Shown: positions 54,428-64,000, numbered from the stretch's first letter. The stretch is DNA of 64,000 nucleotides from Nonomuraea indica (GCF_002850745.1 NZ_KZ559468.1:1-64000); one strand, 5' to 3'. Program-made: numbers and translations. The notes: generated by a model from the sequence alone, not told the origin.

Positions 54428-55540
54428 ATGCGCAAGGGGATCCTCAGCATGACGGCCGCGGCAGCCGCGCTCGCCCTCGGTCTCACCGCCTGCGGGGGCG
54501 ACAGCGGTCAGACCACGACCGGCGCCACCGCAGAAGGCTCACCGCAGCAGAAGGCCGGCAAGATCGGCGTCATCCTGCCCGACAGCAAGTCCTCGGCCCG
54601 CTGGGAGACGGCGGACCGCAAGTACCTGGAAGAGGCGTTCAAGGCCGCCGGGGTGCAGTACGACATCCAGAACGCCCAGAACGACAAGACGGCCTTCCAG
54701 ACCATCGCCGACCAGATGATGACCAACGGCGCGACCGTTCTCATGATCGTCAACCTGGACAGCGGCACCGGCAAGACCGTCATCGAGAAGGCCAGGTCGC
54801 AGGGCGTGGTCACGATCGACTACGACCGGCTCACGCTGGGCGGCAACGCCGCCTACTACGTCAGCTTCGACAACACCAAGGTCGGCACCCTCCAGGGCGA
54901 GGGGCTCGTCAAGTGCCTGTCGGACAAGAAGGCCGACAAGCCGATCGTCGCCTACCTCAACGGCTCGCCGACGGACAACAACGCCACCCTGTTCAAGCAG
55001 GGTTACGACGGCGTGCTCAAGCCGAAGTTCGACTCCGGCGACTACGTCAAGGGCCCCGACCAGGCCGTTCCCGACTGGGACAACACCCAGGCCGGCACGA
55101 TCTTCGAGCAGATGCTGACCAGCCAGCCGAAGATCGCCGGCGTGCTGGCCGCCAACGACGGCCTCGGCAACGCCGCCATCACCGTGCTGAAGAAGAACAA
55201 CCTCAACGGCAAGGTGCCGGTCACCGGCCAGGACGCCACCGTCCAGGGCCTGCAGAACATCCTCGCCGGCGACCAGTGCATGACCGTCTACAAGGCCGTC
55301 AAGAAGGAGGCCGACGCCGCGGCCAAGCTCGCCGTCGCGCTGGCCAAGGGCGAGAAGCCCCAGGCGAGCGGCAGCGTCAAGGACCCGGAGACCGGCAAGG
55401 ACGTCCCGGCCGAGCTGCTGGACCCGCAGGCCATCACGATCGAGAACGTCAAGGACGTCGTGGCCGACGGGTACGTCACCAAGGAGGAGCTGTGCACCGG
55501 TGAGTTCGCCGCCAAGTGCACGGAAGCAGGAATCCAGTAA
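54428..55540 (+). CDS. XylF-like sugar ABC transporter binding lipoprotein
   Basis: 370 aa. Lipoprotein signal with lipobox LTACGG (Cys about 22). Periplasmic-binding fold of the ribose/xylose class: GKIGVILPDSKSSARWETADRKYLEEAF (about 40-68), DQMMTNGATVLMIVNLD, IDYDRLTLGGNAAYYVSFDN and GVLAANDGLGNAAITVLK. The motifs are closest to D-xylose-binding XylF. GAAAGGA lies before the ATG. Head of the four-gene unit binding protein-ATPase-permease-ROK. Confidence 0.9.
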   Translation: MRKGILSMTAAAAALALGLTACGGDSGQTTTGATAEGSPQQKAGKIGVILPDSKSSARWETADRKYLEEAFKAAGVQYDIQNAQNDKTAFQTIADQMMTNGATVLMIVNLDSGTGKTVIEKARSQGVVTIDYDRLTLGGNAAYYVSFDNTKVGTLQGEGLVKCLSDKKADKPIVAYLNGSPTDNNATLFKQGYDGVLKPKFDSGDYVKGPDQAVPDWDNTQAGTIFEQMLTSQPKIAGVLAANDGLGNAAITVLKKNNLNGKVPVTGQDATVQGLQNILAGDQCMTVYKAVKKEADAAAKLAVALAKGEKPQASGSVKDPETGKDVPAELLDPQAITIENVKDVVADGYVTKEELCTGEFAAKCTEAGIQ

Positions 55541-55605
55541 CGAAGCGGAGCAGGGTACGGCCGGCGCCCCCGGGCCCCGGCCGTACCCCTCCCCGAGGGA
55601 GACCC

Positions 55606-56370
55606 ATGACCCCCCTGCTCGAAGTGCGCGGGATAGACAAGAGCTTCGGTCCGGTGCAGGTCCTGCACGACGTCACGCTGCACGCCCACGCGGGCGAGGT
55701 GACCGCGCTCGTCGGTGACAACGGCGCCGGCAAGTCGACGCTCGTCAAGTGCATCGGCGGCATCCATCCGATCGACGCCGGAGAGATCGTCTTCGACGGC
55801 AAGCCCGTGCAGGTGCACGGGCCGCGCGACGCGGGCGAGCTCGGCATCGAGATCGTCTACCAGGACCTCGCGCTCTGCGACAACCTCGACATCGTCCAGA
55901 ACATGTTCCTCGGCAGGGAACGCCGCAGCGGCCTGGTGCTCGACGAGGCCACGATGGAGGAGCTCGCCCAGCAGACGCTGAGCGGCCTTTCCGTGCGCAC
56001 CGTCAAGTCCATCAGGCAGCAGGTCTCCAGCCTGTCGGGCGGCCAGCGGCAGACCGTCGCCATCGCCAAGGCCGTCCTGTGGAACAGCAAGGTCGTCATC
56101 CTCGACGAGCCCACCGCCGCGCTGGGCGTCGCCCAGACCGCCCAGGTGCTGGAACTCGTCCGCAGGCTCGCCGACACCGGCCTCGCGGTCGTCCTCATCT
56201 CGCACAACATGAACGACGTCTTCGCCGTCTCCGACCGGATCGCGGCGCTCTACCTCGGCAGGATGGCCGCCCAGGTCAGGACCGCCGACGTGACGCACGC
56301 CCAGGTCGTCGAACTGATCACCGCCGGCCGAAGTGGGGACCTCGGCCTGAAGAACGGGGTCACCCCATGA
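55606..56370 (+). CDS. Sugar ABC transporter ATPase (XylG-like, single domain)
   Basis: 254 aa. Walker A GDNGAGKST (about 38-46), Q-loop YQDLALCDNL, signature SLSGGQRQ, Walker B VVILDEPTAAL and switch His in ISHNMND. One ATPase domain only, half the size of E. coli XylG, which has two; single-domain versions are frequent in actinomycetes. GAGGGAGACCC precedes the ATG. Overlaps the permease by 4 bp. Confidence 0.92.
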   Translation: MTPLLEVRGIDKSFGPVQVLHDVTLHAHAGEVTALVGDNGAGKSTLVKCIGGIHPIDAGEIVFDGKPVQVHGPRDAGELGIEIVYQDLALCDNLDIVQNMFLGRERRSGLVLDEATMEELAQQTLSGLSVRTVKSIRQQVSSLSGGQRQTVAIAKAVLWNSKVVILDEPTAALGVAQTAQVLELVRRLADTGLAVVLISHNMNDVFAVSDRIAALYLGRMAAQVRTADVTHAQVVELITAGRSGDLGLKNGVTP

Positions 56371-57629
56371 GCAAGACCACCGAAGTGACCGACGAGGCCC
56401 TGATCGCGGCCGTCCGGCAGCCGTCGATCGGCAGCAGCGCCCGCGCCTACACCGAACGGGTCCGCCGCGGCGACATGGGGGCGCTGCCCGCCGTGCTCGG
56501 CCTGCTGGTCCTCTGCACCGCCTTCGCCGTCGCCCGGCCGTCGTTCGTCACCGCCATCAACTTCGCCAACCTCTTCACCCAGGGCGCCGCGATCACCGTG
56601 ATCGCGATGGGCCTGGTGTTCGTCCTGCTGCTCGGCGAGATCGACCTGTCGGCCGGCTTCACCAGCGGCGTCTGCGCCGCGGTGCTCGCCGTGCTGCTGA
56701 CCAACATGGGCATGCCGTGGTACGTGGGCGTGCTCGCGGCCATCGTGACCGGCACCGTGATCGGCTCCGTGCTCGGCGGCCTCGTCGCCAAGATCGGCAT
56801 ACCGTCGTTCGTGGTGACGCTCGCCGCCTTCCTCGCCTTCCAGGGGCTCGTGCTGGTGCTGGTGAACGAGGGCACCAACATCTCCATCAACGACCCGGTG
56901 ATCAAGGCCGTCGCGCAGCGGAACCTGCCGCCCGCGCTCGGCTGGGCCCTGTACGCGGCCTGCGTGGCGGCCTACGCGCTGGTGCAGCTCGTCCGGGCCC
57001 GCAAGCGCGCCTCCCGCGGCCTGGTCTCCGACCCGATCTCGCTCATCGCCGCCCGCGTCGCCGCGCTGGCCGTGCTCGCCGGAGCGGCCGTCTACCTGCT
57101 CAACCTGGAGCGCAGCCTCAACCCGGCGTTCGCCTCGCTCAGCGGCGTGCCCGTCGTGGTGCCGATCATCGTGGCGCTGCTCGTGCTGTGGACGTTCGTG
57201 CTGCGCCGCACCGCGTTCGGCCGGCACCTGTACGCCGTCGGCGGCAACGCCGAGGCGGCCCGCCGGGCCGGCATCGCGGTGGACCGGATCAAGGTGAGCG
57301 CGTTCATGATCTGCTCGTCGATGGCCGCCGTCGGCGGCATCATCGCCGCCTCGCGGGCCAGCTCGGTCGACCCGAACACCGGCGGCAGCTCCGTGCTGCT
57401 CTACGCCGTGGGCGCGGCCGTGATCGGCGGCACCAGCCTGTTCGGCGGCAAGGGCCGGGTGCTCGACGCCGTGCTCGGCGGCGCGGTCATCGCCGTCATC
57501 GACAACGGCATGGCCCTGATGCAGTACGGCGCCAGCGTCAAGTACCTGGTCACCGGATTCGTGCTGCTGCTGGCCGCCGGTGTGGACGCCCTCGCGCGCA
57601 AGAGGGCGGCCGCCGCTGGTCTAAGGTGA
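56367..57629 (+). CDS. Sugar ABC transporter permease (XylH-like)
   Basis: 420 aa with about eleven to twelve membrane helices. Branched-sugar permease motifs: VFVLLLGEIDLSAGFTSG (about 85-102), GIPSFVVTLAAFLAFQG, FGRHLYAVGGNAEAARRAGI (the cytoplasmic EAA-like loop) and GAAVIGGTSLFGGKGRV. An inserted segment around 190-250 is as in XylH. The ATG overlaps the ATPase stop by 4 bp. Confidence 0.92.
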   Translation: MSKTTEVTDEALIAAVRQPSIGSSARAYTERVRRGDMGALPAVLGLLVLCTAFAVARPSFVTAINFANLFTQGAAITVIAMGLVFVLLLGEIDLSAGFTSGVCAAVLAVLLTNMGMPWYVGVLAAIVTGTVIGSVLGGLVAKIGIPSFVVTLAAFLAFQGLVLVLVNEGTNISINDPVIKAVAQRNLPPALGWALYAACVAAYALVQLVRARKRASRGLVSDPISLIAARVAALAVLAGAAVYLLNLERSLNPAFASLSGVPVVVPIIVALLVLWTFVLRRTAFGRHLYAVGGNAEAARRAGIAVDRIKVSAFMICSSMAAVGGIIAASRASSVDPNTGGSSVLLYAVGAAVIGGTSLFGGKGRVLDAVLGGAVIAVIDNGMALMQYGASVKYLVTGFVLLLAAGVDALARKRAAAAGLR

Positions 57630-57664
57630 GCACCGGATTCCCGCCCCCGAAGGAACACCAGAAG

Positions 57665-58879
57665 ATGCGTGCCGGCCCGTCCCAGGAGGAGATCAGGCGC
57701 CACAACCTCGGCGCCCTGCTCCGTCATGTCCATCTGGGCGGGCCCATCTCACGGGCCGAGCTCACCACGCGGATGGGGCTCAACCGCAGCACGATCATGG
57801 CGCTCACCTCCGACCTCACCGCGGCCGGCCTCGTGCGCGAGGAGCTGCCGCGCGAGACCGGCCGCGCCGGGCGGCCCTCGCTCGTCGTGCGCCCGGAGTC
57901 GTCGCGCGTCTACGTCTTCGCCTTCGACGTCGGCCCCGACCGGCTCGCCGCGGCCCGGGTGGGGCTGGGCGGCGCCATCCTCGACCGCAGGGAGGCGGCA
58001 CGTGAGCGCGGCCCGTTCCGGCTGGAGGAGCTCGCCGGGGCGCTGGCCGGCTTCGCGCGGCAGATGCGGCGCAAGACCCGCGACGACACGGTGTGCGTGG
58101 GCGCCGCCGCCGCCGTGTCCGGCGGCGTGCGCAAGAGCGACGGCGTCATCAGGTTCGGGCCCAACCTGCGGGCCGACGAGGTGCCGTTCGGTGAGGAGCT
58201 GGGCCGTAGGCTCGGCCTCGGGCTGCCGGTCACCGTCGGCAACGACGCCAACCTCGCGGCCCTGGCCGAGCACAGCCGCGGCGTCGGCATGGGCGTGCGC
58301 GACCTCATCTACCTGCACGGCGACGTGGGCATCGGCGGCGGGATCATCGCGGGCGGCCACCTGCTCGGCGGCCACGACGGCTACGGCGGCGAGGTCGGGC
58401 ACATGGTCGTCAACCCCGGCGGGCGTGACTGCGGCTGCGGCTCGTCCGGCTGCCTGGAGGCGGAGGTGGGGGAGCGGGCGCTGCTGGAGGCGGCGGGCCG
58501 GCTCGGCCGGCACGGGGCGGCCCAGCACGGCCGCGACGCCGTCCGCGCCGTGGTGGACGGGGCCGACCGGGGCGACATCGTGGCGCAGGAGGCGCTCGGC
58601 CGGGTCGGCGACTGGCTCGGGCTCGGCGTGGCCAACCTGGTCAACATCTTCAACCCCGAGATGGTGATCTTCGGGGGGATGCTGCGCGAGGTCTACCTGG
58701 GTTCGGCGGCGCAGGTGCGCAGCCGGCTCGCGCTGCACGCGATGGCGCCGCAGCGCGAGAAGCTCCGGCTGCGCACCTCGGCGCTGGCCGACGACGCGAC
58801 GCTCGTGGGCGCGGCCGAGCTGGCCTTCGCCCACGTGCTGGCCGACCCGTTGGAGGCCCTGGCCCGGGTCAGCGGCTGA
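57665..58879 (+). CDS. ROK-family transcriptional repressor (XylR/NagC type)
   Basis: 404 aa. N-terminal winged HTH (about 10-75, ISRAELTTRMGLNRSTIMALTSDLTAAGLV). The ROK sugar-binding domain (about 80-400) has the zinc motif GHMVVNPGGRDCGCGSSGCLE and GNDANLAALAEH. It lies 36 bp after the permease and probably represses the transporter operon until its sugar binds. No sugar kinase or isomerase gene is in the cluster. Confidence 0.9.
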   Translation: MRAGPSQEEIRRHNLGALLRHVHLGGPISRAELTTRMGLNRSTIMALTSDLTAAGLVREELPRETGRAGRPSLVVRPESSRVYVFAFDVGPDRLAAARVGLGGAILDRREAARERGPFRLEELAGALAGFARQMRRKTRDDTVCVGAAAAVSGGVRKSDGVIRFGPNLRADEVPFGEELGRRLGLGLPVTVGNDANLAALAEHSRGVGMGVRDLIYLHGDVGIGGGIIAGGHLLGGHDGYGGEVGHMVVNPGGRDCGCGSSGCLEAEVGERALLEAAGRLGRHGAAQHGRDAVRAVVDGADRGDIVAQEALGRVGDWLGLGVANLVNIFNPEMVIFGGMLREVYLGSAAQVRSRLALHAMAPQREKLRLRTSALADDATLVGAAELAFAHVLADPLEALARVSG

Positions 58880-58895
58880 CCGGCGCCCCCCGGGC

Positions 58896-59681
58896 TCAGC
58901 GGACCCGGGCCGTGGGCGCCGTCCAGGTGTTGCAGGCGCGGGCCGAGCCGCCGTCGTAGCCGCGGTCCTGCCAGTAGGCGAGGTTGCGGGGCTTGCCGTG
59001 CGCCTTGCTCTCGCGGGCGTCGCCCACCGCGTCGATCCAGTCGGCCCAGCCCACGTCCGGGGCGATCGAGTCGAGCGTGGCGCTGTAGAAGACGCCGGCG
59101 AAGCACTCGGCCTGCATCTCCAGCCGGTGGCTGACGACGGAGCGGGTCGTGCCGCGGGTGCGCCAGTACTGCTTGTTGAACTCGTCCAGGATGCCGGTGA
59201 GCTGCTGCACGTGGTGGCCCCACTCGTGGGCGACCGAGTGCGCGATGTTCATCCGGAACGGGTCCTTCAGGTCGCGCTTCATGATCCGGATCGCGACCGT
59301 GCGATGGCCGTTGCAGTACTGCGCGCCGTTGCTGGTGATCCTGCCGCAGACCGACGAGCTGCCCGTGGTGACCTGCAGCCGGGGCGGGGTGTAGCGCAGG
59401 CCGGCCGCCTTGAACCGGGCGGCCCAGAAGCGGTTCGCGCACCGGGCCATCGCCTGGTGGAACGCCTTGAGCGAGGCCGCGCTGCCCTCCCGGATCCGTG
59501 GGATGGCGCACGACAGCGGAGAGGCGGTGCCCGACCGGTAGATCCGGTTCTGGGCCAGCACGGCCGGTGGCGCCGCGACCGTGGCGTTCGCGCCCGGCCC
59601 GGCCGTCTCGGCGTGGGCCGTACCCGACGGGGCCAGACCGGCGGACGCGCAGACGAGGGCTGCGACAAGGGGAATACGCAC
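58896..59681 (-). CDS. Secreted neutral zinc metallopeptidase
   Basis: 261 aa. Signal peptide (about 1-24, ending AHA). Zinc motif VAHEWGHHVQQLTG (HEWGHH 152-157) and downstream EMQAECFAGVFYSATL, whose Glu is the probable third ligand; the YpfJ-like putative metallopeptidase family. Four or more cysteines suggest disulphides. The C terminus (DGGSARACNTWTAP) is shared with the next gene. Biological substrate unknown. Confidence 0.88.
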   Translation of the reverse strand: MRIPLVAALVCASAGLAPSGTAHAETAGPGANATVAAPPAVLAQNRIYRSGTASPLSCAIPRIREGSAASLKAFHQAMARCANRFWAARFKAAGLRYTPPRLQVTTGSSSVCGRITSNGAQYCNGHRTVAIRIMKRDLKDPFRMNIAHSVAHEWGHHVQQLTGILDEFNKQYWRTRGTTRSVVSHRLEMQAECFAGVFYSATLDSIAPDVGWADWIDAVGDARESKAHGKPRNLAYWQDRGYDGGSARACNTWTAPTARVR

Positions 59682-59808
59682 GATCGCGGATACTAGACCA
59701 CTTCGTGGTGATTTGTTGGTCGGTTCTTTACCTTCCGCCCCGGTCCGCTCACACGGCGGCGCGGCCGCGCCCAGGGGGCACGGCCGCGCCGGTCGGTGTG
59801 GACGCCGG

Positions 59809-60675
59809 TCAGGCGACGTAGCGGGGGGAGACGGACCAGGTGTTGCAGGAGCCGGGCGAGGCGGAGGCGTAGCCGCGCTTCATCCAGAAGGCCTGCGAGG
59901 AGCCCTTGCCGTGGTCGTTCTGCGCCCAGCCCTTGTGGCCGTTCTTGCGGAACCACTCGACGGTGGCGTCCCACTCGGCGGGGTCGATCGGCAGCGTGTC
60001 CTTGACGGTGCTCATGAAGACCGACGAGAAGCACTCGGCCTGCAGCTCCGAGCGGCGCGACAGCAGCAGCCGGCCCGAGTTGCCGGTCTGCGTCCTGGCG
60101 ACCGCCCAGTAGTTCCAGATGCCGGAGACGGCCTGGACGTGGTGCCCGTACTCGTGGGCCATCAGGCGGGTGATGCCCAGCGCGAACGGATTGCGCAGCT
60201 GCGTCTTGGTGATCAGCATGTACATCGTGCGGTCGGTGGAGCAGTAGACGCCGTCGGCGCCGGACGCCCACGGGCCGCAGGGCGTGCGCACCTTACGGGT
60301 GATGATCCGCAGCCGCGGCTTGCTGAACTGCAGCCCGGCCTTGCGGAACTGGGTGGCCCACGACCGGTTGAGGCAGCTCGTCACCCGGGTGAGGAAACGC
60401 TTGTAGGCGACGGTGCTGCCACGGGGCAGGTCACCGGGCGAGCAGTTGGAACCCGCGAGCCGCCCCGTCTTGTACAGCGGGTTCGCCGTCGCGGCGGCCT
60501 TGCCGCGCGGCGGCGCCGCGAGCTGCTGCGCCTGCTGCTGCGCCTGCTGCTCGGCCTGCTCCTTCTGGGTGACGGTCTGGGCCTGTGCCGACGTCGCCGT
60601 GCCCGTGCCCGCCAGCGTCACGATCACGCCCGCGGCCACCAGTGACGTCAGTCTTCTCATGGGGAGAGTGTTCAT
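59809..60675 (-). CDS. Secreted neutral zinc metallopeptidase, paralogue
   Basis: 288 aa, same architecture as the preceding gene: signal peptide (about 1-33), Gln-rich spacer (about 36-52, QKEQAEQQAQQQAQQ), HEYGHH (174-179), SELQAECFSSVFMST and the C-terminal SPGSCNTW. The two arose by tandem duplication, then diverged. The ATG at 60675 and the one at 60660 are both possible; neither has a ribosome site, so it may be leaderless. Separated from its paralogue by 127 bp. Confidence 0.88.
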   Translation of the reverse strand: MNTLPMRRLTSLVAAGVIVTLAGTGTATSAQAQTVTQKEQAEQQAQQQAQQLAAPPRGKAAATANPLYKTGRLAGSNCSPGDLPRGSTVAYKRFLTRVTSCLNRSWATQFRKAGLQFSKPRLRIITRKVRTPCGPWASGADGVYCSTDRTMYMLITKTQLRNPFALGITRLMAHEYGHHVQAVSGIWNYWAVARTQTGNSGRLLLSRRSELQAECFSSVFMSTVKDTLPIDPAEWDATVEWFRKNGHKGWAQNDHGKGSSQAFWMKRGYASASPGSCNTWSVSPRYVA

Positions 60676-60797
60676 AGTGAGGGAAAGACTAGGTCAAGAT
60701 CGGACAAATGTGAGCGGATTTGACTTGATGGAGTCAGTCGGCCCTTCACGAACTAGACTTCAAGCCGTCGATGCAAAGAAGCAGAGGGGACGCGTCC

Positions 60798-62693
60798 GTG
60801 AGCGGGTTGCTGGACTCGGTAGTGGGACCGCACGACGTCAAACGGCTCGATGCCGAGCAGCTCCCGGAGCTGGCGAGCGAGATCCGCGACCTGCTCGTCG
60901 ACTGCTGCTCCCGGTTCGGCGGCCACCTCGGGCCCAACCTCGGCGTGGTCGAGCTGACCATCGCCGTGCACCGCGTCTTCGACTCGCCCCGTGACCCCGT
61001 CATCTGGGACACCGGCCACCAGGCGTACGTGCACAAGCTGCTCACCGGCCGGCTGACCGGCTTCGGCGCGCTGAAGCAGGAGGGCGGCCTGTCGGGCTAC
61101 CCGAGCCAGGCCGAGTCCGAGCACGACTTCGTCGAGAACTCCCACGCCTCCACCGCGCTGTCCTACGCCGACGGCCTGGCCAAGGCGTTCAAGCTGCGCG
61201 GCGAGCGCGACCGCACCGTGGTCGCGGTCATCGGCGACGGCGCGCTGACCGGCGGCATGGCCTGGGAGGCGCTCAACAACATCGCGGGCGTCAAGGACCT
61301 GCCGGTCGTCATCGTCGTCAACGACAACGGCCGCTCCTACTCGCCGACCATCGGCGGCCTCGCCTCGCACCTGTCGAAGCTGCGGGTCACCCGCCGCTAC
61401 GAGGACTTCCTCGACTACGTCAAGGACAAGATCGGGAACGTTCCGGTCGTGTACGACGCGCTGCACGGCTTCAAGAAGGGCGTCAAGGACATCCTGGCGC
61501 CGCAGATCATGTTCGAGGACCTCGGGCTCAAGTACATCGGCCCCGTCGACGGCCACGACGAGCAGGCGATGGAGGCGGCGCTGCGCACGGCCCGCGACTT
61601 CCGCGGCCCGGTGATCGTGCACGCCCTCACCCAGAAGGGCCGCGGCTACTCCCCGGCCGAGAACCACGACGAGGACCAGTTCCACTCGCCCGGCGCCTTC
61701 GACCGCGCCACCGGCGCGGAGAAGCCCAAGGGCCGCATCTGGACCGACGTGTTCAGCGAGGAGATCGTCCGGCTCGGCAAGGACCGCGAGGACATCGTGG
61801 CCATCACCGCGGCCATGCTGCACCCGACCGGCCTGGCCGCCTTCGCCGACGCCTTCCCCGACCGCGTCTACGACGTCGGCATCGCCGAGCAGCACGCGCT
61901 GACCAGCGCCGCCGGCCTCGCGCTCGGCGGGCTGCACCCGGTCGTCGCCGTCTACGCGACGTTCCTCAACCGCGCCTTCGACCAGCTCCTGATGGACGTG
62001 GCCCTGCACCGGCTGCCGGTCACCGTGGTCCTCGACCGGGCGGGCGTCACCGGCGACGACGGCGCCAGCCACAACGGCATGTGGGACCTGTCGATCCTCC
62101 AGGTCGTGCCCGGCCTGCGCATCGCGGTGCCGCGCGACGGCGAGCGCCTCGCCGAGCTGCTCGGCGAGGCCGTCGCCGTCTCCGACGGCCCCACCGTGGT
62201 CCGCTTCCCCAAGGGCCCGGTCGCCGCGCCCGTCGAGGCGGTCGGCAAGCTGGGCGAGATGGACGTGCTGCGCGCCGCGACCGGCGAGCCCGACGTGCTG
62301 CTCGTCGGGGTGGGCCCGATGGCGCAGGTCTGCCTGGAGGCGGCCGGCCTGCTCGACGCCCAGGGCATCACGACCACCGTCATCGACCCGCGGTGGGTCA
62401 AGCCGCTCGACGAGGCGCTCCCCCTGGCCGCCGGCGCCCACAAGCTGGTCGCCGTGGTCGAGGACAACGGCCGCGTCGGCGGGGTCGGCGACGCGGTGGC
62501 GCGGGCGCTGCGCGACGCCGACGTCGACGTGCCGGTGCGCACGTTCGGCATCCCGCAGGAGTTCCTCGACCACGCCAAGCGGGCCGTCATCCTCGGCCGC
62601 ATCGGGCTCACCGGGCAGGACCTCGCCCGCCAGATCACCGAGGCGGTCGCCAGGCGCAGCCAGCAGGTCGAGACGCCGCCCGCCCGTCGCTGA
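60798..62693 (+). CDS. dxs: 1-deoxy-D-xylulose-5-phosphate synthase
   Basis: 631 aa from the GTG (SGLLDSV), with GAGGGG upstream; ATG 60771 is less likely. Thiamine pyrophosphate enzyme motifs: [36 protein letters not shown]-binding [34 protein letters not shown] and the C-terminal transketolase domain. It makes the first intermediate of the MEP isoprenoid pathway from pyruvate and glyceraldehyde 3-phosphate. Full length. Confidence 0.97.
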   Translation: MSGLLDSVVGPHDVKRLDAEQLPELASEIRDLLVDCCSRFGGHLGPNLGVVELTIAVHRVFDSPRDPVIWDTGHQAYVHKLLTGRLTGFGALKQEGGLSGYPSQAESEHDFVENSHASTALSYADGLAKAFKLRGERDRTVVAVIGDGALTGGMAWEALNNIAGVKDLPVVIVVNDNGRSYSPTIGGLASHLSKLRVTRRYEDFLDYVKDKIGNVPVVYDALHGFKKGVKDILAPQIMFEDLGLKYIGPVDGHDEQAMEAALRTARDFRGPVIVHALTQKGRGYSPAENHDEDQFHSPGAFDRATGAEKPKGRIWTDVFSEEIVRLGKDREDIVAITAAMLHPTGLAAFADAFPDRVYDVGIAEQHALTSAAGLALGGLHPVVAVYATFLNRAFDQLLMDVALHRLPVTVVLDRAGVTGDDGASHNGMWDLSILQVVPGLRIAVPRDGERLAELLGEAVAVSDGPTVVRFPKGPVAAPVEAVGKLGEMDVLRAATGEPDVLLVGVGPMAQVCLEAAGLLDAQGITTTVIDPRWVKPLDEALPLAAGAHKLVAVVEDNGRVGGVGDAVARALRDADVDVPVRTFGIPQEFLDHAKRAVILGRIGLTGQDLARQITEAVARRSQQVETPPARR

Positions 62694-62759
62694 GCCGCCG
62701 GGCGCGCGAGCGCCCCGAAGGCGCATGGACCCCTCAAGGTGTGGGAAGGGTCACAGATC

Positions 62760-64000
62760 GTGGACATCCTTCGCACCAAATCCGTTGAGCAGTCCATCCG
62801 TGACACCGAGGCTCCGGAACACCAGCTGCGCAAGAGGCTGACCGCGGTCGATCTGACGATCTTCGGCATCGGCGTGATCATCGGCACGGGCATCTTCGTC
62901 CTGACCGGCCAGGTGGCCAAACTGACGGCCGGTCCGGCCGTGGCCGTCTCGTTCGTCGTGGCGGGCGTCGTGTGCGGTCTCGCGGCCCTGTGCTACGCGG
63001 AGTTCGCCTCGACGATCCCCGTGGCCGGGTCCGCCTACACCTTCTCCTTCGCCACGCTCGGCGAGTTCCCCGCGTGGATCATCGGCTGGGACCTGATGCT
63101 GGAGATGGCGCTCGCGGCGGCGGTGGTCGCGGTGGGCTGGTCCGGCTACTTCGCCTCGTTGCTGGCCTCGATCGGGCTGCCGCTGCCCGCGGCCATCGCC
63201 GGCGACGATCCGGTGGTGAACCTGCCGGCCATGGTGATCGTGCTCATCCTGACCGCGGTGCTGGTGGCCGGCATCAAGCTGTCGTCGCGGGTCAACGCGG
63301 TGATCGTGGCCATCAAGGTCGCGGTGATCCTGCTGGTGATCCTGGCGGGCCTGTTCTTCGTCAACGTGGCCAACTACACGCCGTTCATCCCCGAGCCCGT
63401 CCCGACGGAGCAGGTGGCCGGGCTGAAGGCGCCGCTCATCCAGGTGCTGTTCGGCATCACGCCCGTGTCGTTCGGCGTGATCGGCATCTTCTCCGCCGCG
63501 GCGATCGTGTTCTTCGCCTTCATCGGCTTCGACATCGTGGCCACCGCCGCCGAGGAGACCATCCACCCGCAGCGCGACATGCCGCGCGGCATCATCGGGT
63601 CGCTGGTCATCTGCACGATCCTGTACGTGGCGGTCTCGCTCGTCGTGGTCGGCATGCAGAAGTACACCGAGCTGAGCACGTCCGCGCCGCTCGCCGACGC
63701 CTTCACCGCCGTCGGCCAGAACTGGGCGGCCGGCCTGATCAGCCTCGGCGCGATCGCCGGGCTCACCAGCGTCGTCATGATCCTCATGATGGGGCAGACC
63801 CGGGTGCTGTTCGCCATGTGCCGCGACGGGCTGCTGCCCCGCAGGATGGCCAAGGTGCACCCGAAGTTCGGCACGCCCGCCCGGCTCACCGTCATCATCG
63901 GAGTGGTGTCGGCGCTGCTGTCGGGCTTCATCTCACTGGGGGCGCTGGCCGAGCTGGTGAACATCGGCACGCTGTTCGCCTTCGTCGTCGTCTCGGCCGG
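62760..64000 (+). CDS. APC-family amino-acid permease, cut by window end
   Basis: At least 413 aa from a GTG preceded by GGAAGGG. Cationic amino-acid transporter type: RKRLTAVDLTIFGIGVIIGTGIFVLTG (helix 1), CYAEFASTIPVAGSAYTFSFATLGEFPAWIIGWDL, AFIGFDIVATAAEET and GQTRVLFAMCRDGLLP. The 3' end lies outside the window. Follows dxs on the same strand by 66 bp. Confidence 0.92.
   Translation, partial: MDILRTKSVEQSIRDTEAPEHQLRKRLTAVDLTIFGIGVIIGTGIFVLTGQVAKLTAGPAVAVSFVVAGVVCGLAALCYAEFASTIPVAGSAYTFSFATLGEFPAWIIGWDLMLEMALAAAVVAVGWSGYFASLLASIGLPLPAAIAGDDPVVNLPAMVIVLILTAVLVAGIKLSSRVNAVIVAIKVAVILLVILAGLFFVNVANYTPFIPEPVPTEQVAGLKAPLIQVLFGITPVSFGVIGIFSAAAIVFFAFIGFDIVATAAEETIHPQRDMPRGIIGSLVICTILYVAVSLVVVGMQKYTELSTSAPLADAFTAVGQNWAAGLISLGAIAGLTSVVMILMMGQTRVLFAMCRDGLLPRRMAKVHPKFGTPARLTVIIGVVSALLSGFISLGALAELVNIGTLFAFVVVSA

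Overview
High-GC (about 70%) actinomycete chromosomal DNA. GTG starts are frequent and the window holds WhiB, F420-dependent, CGNR, LAL and Hen1/Pnkp families. Together these suggest Streptosporangiaceae (Nonomuraea/Streptosporangium-like); this is inference, since no 16S or other decisive marker is present. The last gene runs off the right edge.

Region 1 (about 0.1-17.4 kb) is an integrated phage-like element. On the right, a + strand module carries a tyrosine integrase (16.1-17.3 kb) and two small regulators. A - strand operon begins near 14.9 kb with an XRE regulator fused to an excisionase-type HTH. It then runs leftward through about 20 tightly coupled genes: small hypotheticals, a RecB/Cas4-like exonuclease, a phiC31 Gp3-like protein, a DEDDh exonuclease, a RuvC-like resolvase, Zn-finger/HTH and WhiB-type regulators, a ParB-like protein, a DnaB-type helicase, a second excisionase-like HTH, and finally terminase small and large subunits. 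No portal, capsid or tail gene is seen. The terminase abuts two low-GC + strand genes at the left edge. A stretch at 4.96-5.34 kb carries repeated CTGTCC-N-GGACAG palindromes.

Region 2 (17.5-31.7 kb) is chromosomal. It holds a DHFR-fold protein, a DUF732-like secreted protein, the Hen1-Pnkp RNA repair pair (18.9-23.0 kb), an F420 oxidoreductase and a GH18-like secreted protein. A signalling operon follows, in which one histidine kinase is normal and the other has Asn in place of the phospho-acceptor His, with one response regulator. Then come a sugar porter and a VOC/PPOX/ferredoxin/NTF2 operon that faces a divergent CGNR-type regulator across a palindrome.

Region 3 (31.8-40.5 kb) is a xylan-degradation island (GH62 arabinofuranosidase-CBM13 and GH10 xylanase-CBM13). 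It is bracketed by an ~83-bp imperfect direct repeat derived from the junction between the CGNR regulator and a mug DNA glycosylase gene. After it comes a very large secreted metallopeptidase fusing an M4 (thermolysin) and an M28 (aminopeptidase) catalytic domain with a P-domain.

Region 4 (40.5-64 kb) holds a LAL regulator, a GH15 glucoamylase-like enzyme, a trypsin-like protease, TspO with a low-complexity insertion, DUF1707 and PadR proteins, a membrane hydrolase, aconitase, a MazF-type toxin-antitoxin pair, a TauE exporter, a XylFGH-like sugar ABC transporter with a ROK regulator, two paralogous secreted zinc metallopeptidases, dxs and a partial APC amino-acid permease. The xylanases and the xylose-type transporter could form one pentose-use theme, although they lie about 20 kb apart.
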